5,012 bases of DNA from an uncultured Clostridia bacterium (GTDB taxonomy: Bacteria > Bacillota_A > Clostridia > Christensenellales > CAG-138). Below, piece after piece: positions 1 to 4,656 of this stretch. The stretch covers positions 1-5,012 of the forward strand of contig CAMNHT010000114.1 of assembly GCA_946539625.1 (NCBI GenBank), given 5' to 3'. The position numbers were made by a program, and so were the translations under genes. A model generated the notes under the pieces. The model was not told the DNA's origin and did no database searches. It was given only the letters and a program-made list of their open reading frames with translations. Numbering within the stretch: the stretch's first letter is position 1; every line of letters starts with the position of its first letter.

Positions 1-20
1 CTGAACTTTGTTCCTTTCAT
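1..20 (-). CDS. 5' end of an unidentified gene (six codons visible)
   Basis: Only the start of this gene lies inside the window, reading leftwards off the edge. The complement of 18-20 is ATG and the visible codons give MKGTKF. The start is chosen because a near-perfect Shine-Dalgarno (complement of 28-35, GAGGGTGA) sits 7 nt upstream, followed by an AT-rich spacer. No function can be assigned from six residues. It lies downstream of a promoter and a long structured leader on the same strand, so its expression is probably controlled by transcription attenuation or another leader-based mechanism (inference). Confidence 0.6.
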
Positions 21-27
21 AAAATAA

Positions 28-35
28 TCACCCTC
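28..35 (-). promoter_or_regulatory. Ribosome binding site of the left-edge gene
   Basis: On the minus strand this reads GAGGGTGA, highly complementary to the 16S rRNA 3' end, 7 nt before an ATG. It is the main reason for calling a gene start at the window edge. Confidence 0.65.
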
Positions 36-110
36 GATTCTTTGTTTCGGTTTGGTTTTGCGAAACTTGCCTGTTGCGTCAGGCCTGGGAACGATCGGCA
101 CCACCTCCGG

Positions 111-178
111 AAAAACAGGAAAAAAGCGCAGCGTGATTACGGGAGGGCGGAGCCATCCTGTTGATACGATGCGCTTTT
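111..178 (-). terminator. Terminator-like hairpin inside the leader
   Basis: On the minus strand, AAAAGCGCA (178-170) pairs perfectly with TGCGCTTTT (130-122). The T run at 125-120 follows and a second T-rich stretch lies at 115-111. The ~39-nt loop contains its own small hairpin at 142-158 (GGC-TCC-GCC core with outer GGA/TCC). It lies ~90 nt before the start codon at 20, the right place for premature termination. The long loop makes it less canonical than the terminators after xdhC or the transpeptidase gene. Confidence 0.4.
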
Positions 179-329
179 CGTTTGTCTGATCGGGGTTCGC
201 GTAAGAAAAGGGCATCGTCACCCTCGTCCGCTGATCCACAGCGATCAGGCACAGCGCGCGGATCGGTCGCTTTGGATCATTTCCACGCGGCAGCGGATCG
301 GCGAAAGCCGTTTGCTGCTTTCTGTGCCT

Positions 330-357
330 CTGTGATCACCTGTTGTTGTGATCACAG
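330..357. repeat. Perfect 10-bp inverted repeat over the transcription start, likely operator
   Basis: CTGTGATCAC (330-339) and GTGATCACAG (348-357) form a perfect inverted repeat with an 8-nt spacer. Each arm contains the 8-bp palindrome GTGATCAC (332-339 and 348-355, 16 bp apart centre to centre). It starts 3 bp past the -10 box and covers the predicted +1, the classical position for a repressor site. In RNA it could also form a 5' hairpin if transcription starts upstream of the repeat. The regulator is unknown; resemblance to TGTGA-type sites alone does not identify one. Confidence 0.5.
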
Positions 358-359
358 TC

Positions 360-388
360 ATTGTAGCATAATATCTGTCGCTTTGCAA
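360..388 (-). promoter_or_regulatory. Sigma-A promoter with extended -10, minus strand
   Basis: On the minus strand the -35 is TTGCAA (388-383), the spacer is exactly 17 bp, and the -10 is TACAAT (365-360) preceded by TGC, an extended -10. The predicted start is near 353. It points away from xdhA towards the left-edge gene and lies ~80 bp downstream of the stop codon of the minus-strand gene fragment at 466-567. Confidence 0.7.
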
Positions 389-465
389 GGCCGCGGCGCT
401 GTAATTGAAGCGTACTTGCCGCGCCCGGCGCGCTTCGCCTGACGCTTTCTTCTGCGGGCGGCACC

Positions 466-567
466 TCAGAGCCAGACCTCGTCCGAGAGCTCGTCCTTTT
501 TCGCGCGGGTCATCAGCGCGTGGGAGAGCTCGCTGATCGGCAGCCCCTCGTACAAAAGCGCGTACGC
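466..567 (-). pseudogene. 3' fragment of an unrecognised gene, 5' end lost at the junction
   Basis: The minus-strand frame ending at TGA (468-466) encodes a C-terminus containing YEGLPISELSHALMTR and ending AKKDELSDEVWL. It looks like real protein: balanced charge, mixed hydrophobic residues, GC-ending codons. The plus-strand reading of the same bases is implausibly serine-rich (SESSSFFARVISAWESS). Upstream of about 559-568 the minus frame stays open to 819, but its translation turns Ser/Cys-rich and uncharged, which is the antisense of xdhA. So only about 34 codons are genuine. The family is not recognised. Whether the gene is truly broken or only misjoined in the assembly cannot be told from one sequence. 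Confidence 0.5.
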
Positions 568-568
568 G
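559..568. repeat. 10-bp perfect palindrome at the strand-flip junction
   Basis: CGCGTACGCG is self-complementary and encodes Ala-Tyr-Ala on both strands in the two frames concerned. Left of it the minus strand looks coding; right of it the plus strand encodes xdhA. A palindrome is where an inversion or foldback template switch could join two strands without leaving a mark. Confidence 0.55.
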
Positions 569-1297
569 GCGCGGCAGACGTACGTTGCGGGCTTTTCGAT
601 CCGGCAGACGGCGGAGATCCTCAGGCAAAAGATCTTTGCATACGCGGAAAAGCTGACGCGGCAGTCGGTGAACAACATGGATATCCGCGACGGCACGGTG
701 GTCAGAAAGTCTGACGGAAAGCCGCTGATCACGCTCTCGGAGCTTGCGATGACCGCGCAGTACAATCCGCAGGACAGCGAGCATATCACGGCGGAAAGCA
801 CGTTCACGATCAAAAACAACGCCTACTCGTTCGGCTGCACGTTCGCGGAGGTCGAGGTCGATATCCCGCTGTGCAAGGTCACGGTGAAGAACATTGTGAA
901 TGTTCACGACTGCGGAAACCTCATCAATCCGGCTTTGGCGGAAGCGCAGGTGCACGGCGGCATGTCGATGGCGATCGGCTACGGCATGAGCGAACAGCTT
1001 CTCTTCGACCAAAAGACGGGAAGACCGCTGAACAACAATCTGCTGGACTACAAGCTTTCGACGGTGATGGACCATCCGGATCTTCAGGCGGCATTTATCG
1101 AAAACCCGGAACCGACGAGCGAGTTCGGCACGAAAGCGCTCGGCGAGCCGCCGGCCTGCTCCGGCGCGCCGGCGATCCGCAACGCGATCTACAACGCAAC
1201 GGGCGTTGCTTTGCACAAGCTTCCGATGAACCCGCACAATCTCTTCGCGGCGTTTACCGAGGCGGGATTGATCCACGACGAATGGCAGGAGGATTGA
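560..1297 (+). CDS. xdhA: Molybdenum hydroxylase (xanthine dehydrogenase-type) Moco-binding subunit, C-terminal part only
   Basis: This is the C-terminal ~245 residues of the large subunit, which holds molybdopterin and hydroxylates purines or related N-heterocycles in the cytoplasm. Recognisable blocks, in order, are AYAARQTYVAG at the very start, HDCGNLINP (905-931), AQVHGG, and LGEPPACSG near the end. GEPP includes the conserved active-site Glu (GAG 1145-1147), which acts as base in this family. Full-length homologues are usually around 750 residues, so about two thirds, including the N-terminal Moco domain, is absent. The open frame continues left to 443 but the translation there does not look like this family. 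No ATG or GTG occurs in frame before GTG 668, which lies inside conserved sequence and is not a native start. Three bases separate it from xdhB. The substrate cannot be set from sequence; purine hydroxylase, nicotinate or other hydroxylases share these motifs. Confidence 0.85.
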   Translation, partial: AYAARQTYVAGFSIRQTAEILRQKIFAYAEKLTRQSVNNMDIRDGTVVRKSDGKPLITLSELAMTAQYNPQDSEHITAESTFTIKNNAYSFGCTFAEVEVDIPLCKVTVKNIVNVHDCGNLINPALAEAQVHGGMSMAIGYGMSEQLLFDQKTGRPLNNNLLDYKLSTVMDHPDLQAAFIENPEPTSEFGTKALGEPPACSGAPAIRNAIYNATGVALHKLPMNPHNLFAAFTEAGLIHDEWQED

Positions 1298-1300
1298 CCG

Positions 1301-2188
1301 ATGTACGATATGAAGGCATTGTACGAAGCGACAAGCGTACAGAACGCGGTCGAGCTTCGCTTGGAGCATCCCGAAGCGCAGATCATTGCGGGCGGCAGCG
1401 ACGTGCTGGTGCAAATGCGAGAGGGCAGACGCGCGGGAAAGGAATTGATTTCGATCTACGGGCTTGACGAGCTTCGCGGCGTTTCGATCGACGCGGATGG
1501 GAATATCCGCATCGGATCTTTGACGAGCTTTTCGCACATCACGCGTGACCCGATCATTCAGAAGTATATCAACGTGCTCGGCGAGGCGGTCGACATGGTC
1601 GGCGGTCCGCAGATCCGGAACATCGGCACGATCGGCGGGAACACCTGCAACGGCGTAACGAGCGCGGATTCCGCCTCCACGCTGCACGCATGGGAAGCGA
1701 TCGTCGAGCTGACCGGAAAGAACGGCGTCCGGCGGCTTCCGATCAAGGACTTTTACATCAAGGCGGGGCAGGTCGACATCCGCGTCGAGGACGGCGAGAT
1801 CCAGACCGCGATCCTGATCCCGAAAGCAAGCTACGAAAATACCTTCGGACACTACATCAAATACGCCATGCGCAACGCCATGGACATCGCAACGCTCGGC
1901 TGCTCGGTGAACGTCCGGCTTTCGGCGGACAAAAAGACGATTGAGCGCGCAAGGATCGCCTACGGCGTGGCGGGACCCGTCCCGATGCGCGCGCCGCACG
2001 CGGAAGCGGTCGCAAACGGACAGCCGATCAGTAAAGACTTGATCGACGCGTTCGGGCTTGCGGTATTGGAGGACATCAACCCGCGCGATTCGTGGCGCGC
2101 GTCAAAGGCGTTCCGCCAGCACATCGCGGTCGAGATGGCAAAGCGCTGTCTCTTTGAATCCATCCTTCTTGCGGGAGGTGAGCTTTGA
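1301..2188 (+). CDS. xdhB: Molybdenum hydroxylase FAD-binding subunit
   Basis: This 295-residue subunit carries FAD and passes electrons from the iron-sulfur clusters to NAD+ or another acceptor. Residues 28-39 (IIAGGSDVLVQM) match the N-terminal FAD-binding AGGTDL-type motif. Residues 101-118 (GGPQIRNIGTIGGNTCNG) followed by SADSA are the second flavin-contact block. After about residue 180 comes the CO dehydrogenase flavoprotein C-terminal domain, with KYAMRNAMDIA (187-197) and NPRDSWRASKAFR near the end. The length is normal for stand-alone subunits of the E. coli XdhB type. ATG 1301 is preferred because AGGAGGA (1287-1293) lies 7 nt upstream; ATG 1310 is possible but too far. The stop codon overlaps the xdhC start by one base, so the two are translationally coupled. 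Confidence 0.93.
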   Translation: MYDMKALYEATSVQNAVELRLEHPEAQIIAGGSDVLVQMREGRRAGKELISIYGLDELRGVSIDADGNIRIGSLTSFSHITRDPIIQKYINVLGEAVDMVGGPQIRNIGTIGGNTCNGVTSADSASTLHAWEAIVELTGKNGVRRLPIKDFYIKAGQVDIRVEDGEIQTAILIPKASYENTFGHYIKYAMRNAMDIATLGCSVNVRLSADKKTIERARIAYGVAGPVPMRAPHAEAVANGQPISKDLIDAFGLAVLEDINPRDSWRASKAFRQHIAVEMAKRCLFESILLAGGEL

Positions 2189-2679
2189 TGGCACAGTATA
2201 AACTCGTGAAGTTCACGTTAAACGGCAAGGAAGTCGAAAAGATGGTCGACGTGCGCGCGTCGCTTACCGATATGCTCCGAAATGACTATCATATGACCTC
2301 CGTGAAAAAGGGCTGCGAGGTCGGCGAATGCGGCGCGTGCAATGTGCTGATCGACGGCGAGGCGTTCAACTCCTGCATCTATCTTGCGGTATGGGCGGAA
2401 GGCAAGCACATCCGTACGCTCGAATCGCTGCTGGGACCGGACGGATCGCTTTCGGACATTCAGCAGGCATTCATGGAGGAGAGCGCGATCCAGTGCGGCT
2501 TCTGCACGCCGGGCTTTATCATGACCGCGGTGGAGATCCTTGAAACCAAAAAGCTCTACACGCGCGACGAGCTCCGAAAGCTCCTTTCGGGACATCTTTG
2601 CCGCTGCACGGGCTATGAAAACATTCTGAACGCCGTTGAAAAGACCATGAAGCGGCGGCTCGGCGTGCCTGCGGAATAA
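2188..2679 (+). CDS. xdhC: Molybdenum hydroxylase 2x[2Fe-2S] subunit
   Basis: This 163-residue small subunit carries the two [2Fe-2S] clusters that relay electrons from molybdenum to FAD. The N-terminal plant-ferredoxin-like domain has Cys43, Cys48, Cys51 and Cys63 (KGCEVGECGAC, then NSC). The C-terminal helical domain has Cys103 and Cys106 (QCGFCTPG) and Cys138 and Cys140 (LCRCTGYENI). All eight ligands are present, so it appears functional. ATG 2188 is chosen over TTG 2185 because GGGAGGTGA (2173-2181) is correctly spaced and the TGATG overlap with xdhB is typical of coupling. It is the last gene of the unit and is followed by an intrinsic terminator. The name xdhC follows E. coli usage; in some other genera xdhC means a Moco maturation chaperone, which this is not. 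Confidence 0.95.
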   Translation: MAQYKLVKFTLNGKEVEKMVDVRASLTDMLRNDYHMTSVKKGCEVGECGACNVLIDGEAFNSCIYLAVWAEGKHIRTLESLLGPDGSLSDIQQAFMEESAIQCGFCTPGFIMTAVEILETKKLYTRDELRKLLSGHLCRCTGYENILNAVEKTMKRRLGVPAE

Positions 2680-2701
2680 GAAAACGAGTTCAGTTGCGTA
2701 T

Positions 2702-2741
2702 GCGGCAGGGGAATCCTGCCGCTTTTGCATCGTTTTGTTTT
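2702..2741 (+). terminator. Intrinsic terminator of the xdh operon
   Basis: GCGGCAGG (2702-2709) pairs with CCTGCCGC (2715-2722) around a GGAAT loop, followed by TTTT and further T-rich sequence to 2741. It lies 22 nt after the xdhC stop codon. Confidence 0.85.
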
Positions 2742-2756
2742 GCAAAAATTTGCAAA
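2739..2756. repeat. Twin TTTGCAAA palindromes upstream of the transpeptidase promoter
   Basis: Two copies of the 8-bp palindrome TTTGCAAA (2739-2746 and 2749-2756) are spaced exactly 10 bp, about one helical turn, ending 18 bp before the -35 box at 2775. This could be a regulator site, or an A/T-rich upstream region partly serving as the tail of the preceding terminator. Confidence 0.3.
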
Positions 2757-2774
2757 TATGACGCAATTGCGGGG

Positions 2775-2803
2775 TTTACCATATGGGGAAAGTGTGGTAT
2801 ACT
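2775..2803 (+). promoter_or_regulatory. Sigma-A promoter of the L,D-transpeptidase gene
   Basis: The -35 is TTTACC (2775-2780), the spacer is 17 bp, and the -10 is TATACT (2798-2803) preceded by TGG, an extended -10. The predicted start near 2810 leaves a leader of about 20 nt with AAGAGG (2817-2822) as ribosome binding site. Confidence 0.75.
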
Positions 2804-2828
2804 ATGACGTAATTTGAAGAGGTATGGA

Positions 2829-3827
2829 ATGAAGCATTCGAGAAAGATTTTACTTTGGATATTGGTTATCGCGCAGCTGTTCGGCGCAGTCGCCTGCGTA
2901 AACGGACAGGCGGAAACGCCGGCTGTTGAGGATATCACGGCACAGGTCGTTACGATGGCGCCGACCGAACCGCCCACACCGGAAGCGACGCCTGATGAGA
3001 TCGTGATCGCAGCACCCGAAACGCCCGTCCTTCCGACGCTGCCGCCGACGCCGACGCCGAGCCCCACGCCGGAGCCCACCGATACACCGGCGCCGACGGA
3101 GATCCCCTTTTCGTACTATTGTCCTACGGTCAACATGAGCTTTGAGGAGCTGGTCGGGTCGCTGCCGGACTTCGACGAATCGAACCCCAAGAGCAACGAC
3201 ACATTCTGGATGCCGAAGGGCTATCCCGCGCCGGATACATACCGCATCGTTGTCGATCTGTATTGGCAGATCGTCGCGGTTTATTCGAAGGATCCGGAGA
3301 CCGGTTTTTATACGGTGCCTGTGCGCTATATGACCTGCGCTTCCGGCGATCCGCGCAAATACAACGAAACGCAGGCGGGAACGTTCAAGATGAAGCCGAC
3401 GAAAGTACGCTTCGGCAATTTCAAGACGGGCGAGACCGCGCAGTACTGGTCTTTGATCCGCAGCCGTACGTATTTCCATTCGACGATCTATTCGAAGTAC
3501 CGCGACCTCACTTCCGTCGACAAGGCGTCCTACAATGCGGTCACAAGCGGAACAAAGGCGTCGCACGCCTGCATACGTCTTCTGGTGCCGGACGCGCGCT
3601 GGATCTTCTATAACATCTGTTACGACACCGAATGCGAGATTCGCAAAGGCAGCAAGGACGACGCCGAGATGGCGGCGATCCGCGAACAGATGCACTTTGC
3701 CGCATGGAAGGACAATGCGAACCTTTCCGTTGCGTTTACCCCGTACACGGACAACTGGGCCATCGAGGACGTCGCGCTCGACATGCCGTACGTCCACGCA
3801 ACCCAGCCGCCGGTGCCGAAAAGCTGA
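2829..3827 (+). CDS. Exported L,D-transpeptidase (YkuD domain), probable lipoprotein
   Basis: This 332-residue protein should act outside the membrane, forming 3-3 peptidoglycan cross-links or attaching molecules to the wall. Residues 1-22 are a signal sequence (basic KHSRK, hydrophobic core) ending in AVAC, so Cys23 may be lipid-modified; Ala at -3 makes the lipobox imperfect. Residues ~44-93 are a Pro/Thr-rich linker (PPTPTPSPTPEPTDTPAPTE), typical of wall-spanning spacers. The catalytic domain covers about 135-270, with YFHSTIYS (His217) and SHACIRLLVPDARW (Ser245, His246, Cys248). The family motif is normally SHGC; here Gly is replaced by Ala. Start ATG 2829 is set by AAGAGG 6 nt upstream and by the signal peptide; in-frame TTG 2814 is less likely. 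It has its own promoter and terminator, so it is independent of xdh. A different wall-modifying reaction remains possible. Confidence 0.88.
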   Translation: MKHSRKILLWILVIAQLFGAVACVNGQAETPAVEDITAQVVTMAPTEPPTPEATPDEIVIAAPETPVLPTLPPTPTPSPTPEPTDTPAPTEIPFSYYCPTVNMSFEELVGSLPDFDESNPKSNDTFWMPKGYPAPDTYRIVVDLYWQIVAVYSKDPETGFYTVPVRYMTCASGDPRKYNETQAGTFKMKPTKVRFGNFKTGETAQYWSLIRSRTYFHSTIYSKYRDLTSVDKASYNAVTSGTKASHACIRLLVPDARWIFYNICYDTECEIRKGSKDDAEMAAIREQMHFAAWKDNANLSVAFTPYTDNWAIEDVALDMPYVHATQPPVPKS

Positions 3828-3833
3828 CGCAGC

Positions 3834-3870
3834 CGGTCTGTCGAATCACTTCGGCAGACCGTTCTTTTTT
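3834..3870 (+). terminator. Intrinsic terminator of the transpeptidase gene
   Basis: A 12-bp stem, CGGTCTGTCGAA (3834-3845) with TTCGGCAGACCG (3850-3861), contains one T-G pair and closes a TCAC loop. TTCTTTTTT follows. It begins 6 nt after the stop codon. Confidence 0.92.
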
Positions 3871-3930
3871 ATCCGCCCCGATGGATCACACGGATCCTTC
3901 GGACGGCGCGGAGATACCGCTGTACGGTAG

Positions 3931-3962
3931 GGACGGGCAGTGCCCGTCCGCCTTGTTTTTTT
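3931..3962 (+). repeat. GC-rich hairpin resembling a dispersed extragenic repeat
   Basis: GGACGGGC (3931-3938) and GCCCGTCC (3942-3949) form a perfect 8-bp stem with a 3-nt loop. The T run at 3956-3962 follows after CGCCTTG spacing. Sequences of this general form (TAGGGACGGGC... GCCCGTCC) recur between genes in many Clostridia, from memory. It sits beyond the main terminator of the upstream gene, so it could be a backup terminator or a REP-like element. One copy only is visible here. Confidence 0.5.
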
Positions 3963-3964
3963 CA

Positions 3965-3994
3965 GGCATGTTTGGATCCTCCTTCGCGTAAAGT
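3965..3994 (+). promoter_or_regulatory. Tentative sigma-E-like promoter of the SpoIVFA-SpoIVFB-like pair
   Basis: GGCATGTT (3965-3972) resembles the sigma-E -35 region. After 14 bp, CGTAAAGT (3987-3994) matches about five of seven informative positions of the -10 consensus CATACA-T. In Bacillus the spoIVF operon is made by sigma-E, so context supports the call, but the match is imperfect. Confidence 0.3.
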
Positions 3995-4017
3995 TTGACA
4001 GCAAGGGGGGAATCGGA

Positions 4018-4656
4018 ATGAAGCTTGACGAAATGAAGGTACAGTATGATAAAACCCGCGACGGATTTACAAAGGAATCGTCTTTTGAAGTGAAATCGGA
4101 AAAACCGCTGCCGAAGGTGGACGTCTCCGGTATTGCGGTGAAGGTAGGACTGTGCGCAGGCGTGCTTGCGCTTGCGTTCATCGTGCGGGCATTCGGCGTC
4201 GGAGCGCCGAAAACGGACGTTGCGGAGGCGTCCGCGCATGCGGAGAATGCGCAGGATATGACGGACGACCAACCCGGCAGGCTGAAATATGTTGACGCGA
4301 CCGGTACGAAATGGGCGGCTCCCGTACGTTCGAACGATATTGAACTGCTGCGCGAAGGACAGCTTCTGCGCTTTACCGCGGGCGCGTCGGACGTTTTCTC
4401 CTGTATGGACGGCAAGGTGCTGGCGATCGGAACGGATGAAACGCTCGGAAACTTCGTGCGCGTGCAGGATGAAAACGACTGCGAAGCGTTCTATTACGGA
4501 CTGGATACGATCGCGGTCGGTGAAAACGCCGAGGTCAAGGCGGGCGACGCGCTCGGCACGGTCGGCGTTGGACGAAGCCTGTATCTTCGCGTGCTCGAAA
4601 AAGGCGCGCCGCAGGACCCGACCGCGTACGTCGACCTGTCGCTGAATCGCGGATGA
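4018..4656 (+). CDS. spoIVFA: SpoIVFA-like membrane protein with degenerate LytM/M23 domain
   Basis: The protein has 212 residues. A cytosolic N-terminus rich in charged residues (1-37) is followed by one membrane helix at about 39-59 (GIAVKVGLCAGVLALAFIV), a variable stretch, and a LytM/M23 beta-fold at about 125-205. M23 enzymes need metal-binding His and Asp; here the usual YGHL is YYGL (159-162) and the usual LHFE-type strand is LYLRV (188-192). The domain should therefore bind but not cut. This is the known arrangement of SpoIVFA, which holds and inhibits the SpoIVFB protease until a signal arrives from the forespore. The next gene encodes an M50 protease overlapping by ATGA, which strongly supports the pairing. 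ATG 4018 is chosen because AAGGGGGGA (4003-4011) is 6 nt upstream. If not SpoIVFA, it would be an inactive M23 adaptor for another site-2 protease. Confidence 0.75.
   Translation: MKLDEMKVQYDKTRDGFTKESSFEVKSEKPLPKVDVSGIAVKVGLCAGVLALAFIVRAFGVGAPKTDVAEASAHAENAQDMTDDQPGRLKYVDATGTKWAAPVRSNDIELLREGQLLRFTAGASDVFSCMDGKVLAIGTDETLGNFVRVQDENDCEAFYYGLDTIAVGENAEVKAGDALGTVGVGRSLYLRVLEKGAPQDPTAYVDLSLNRG

Larger units (their letters stand above)
21..353 (-). promoter_or_regulatory. Long structured 5' leader, candidate cis-regulatory RNA of unknown class
   Basis: This gene-free stretch runs from the predicted transcription start (about 353) to the left-edge gene, roughly 330 nt. Visible pairing: CTGTGCCT at 322-329 with AGGCACAG at 247-254, closing a branched domain of ~80 nt. 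That domain contains nested arms such as GCAGC/GCTGC and CGGC-TTTC-GCCG. A 5-bp hairpin at 229-243 (CGCTG/CAGCG) competes with a 6-bp hairpin at 231-248 (CTGATC/GATCAG). The second also overlaps the closing stem at 247-248. Another CTGATC at 186-191 can pair with GATCAG at 243-248. A terminator-like element follows at 111-178. Alternative pairings ahead of a terminator are what attenuators and riboswitches show. I could not match it to a known riboswitch class. A stand-alone ncRNA of ~235 nt ending at the terminator is the alternative, but I see no second promoter for the downstream gene. No protein-coding signal is convincing here on either strand. Confidence 0.45.

Noticed and set aside
66..110. 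Similarity of GTCAGGCCTGGGAACGA on the plus strand to the SRP RNA apical domain
   Set aside because: The GGAA tetraloop context and the AGCAGCC arm are not reproduced, there is no terminator on that strand, and it sits just upstream of a minus-strand start codon.
85..112. GGTGGTGCCG on the minus strand as a T-box antiterminator motif
   Set aside because: It departs from the GGTGGNACCGCG core, I could not find a Stem I with specifier loop and AG bulge upstream, and it lies after rather than before the terminator-like element.
161..442. Plus-strand open frame in the left intergenic region
   Set aside because: No ribosome binding site, unnatural composition, and it overlaps a strong minus-strand promoter and the leader RNA.
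668..1297. GTG 668 (or ATG 677) as a real start for a complete 209-residue protein
   Set aside because: Family sequence (AYAARQTYVAG and the following helix) continues in frame upstream to about 560, so this start lies inside a conserved domain. It is only where a gene finder would be forced to begin.
245..1999. Long open minus-strand frame of 584 codons
   Set aside because: It is Arg-rich and low in complexity, runs antisense to xdhA and xdhB, and has no family resemblance. It reflects high GC and codon bias.
2690..3079. Minus-strand Gly/Val-rich frame opposite the transpeptidase gene
   Set aside because: Its repeats are just the antisense reading of the Pro/Thr linker codons.
3995..4000. 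TTGACA as a sigma-A -35 box for the SpoIVFA-like gene
   Set aside because: A 17-bp spacer would put the -10 at the start codon, with no TATAAT-like sequence there.
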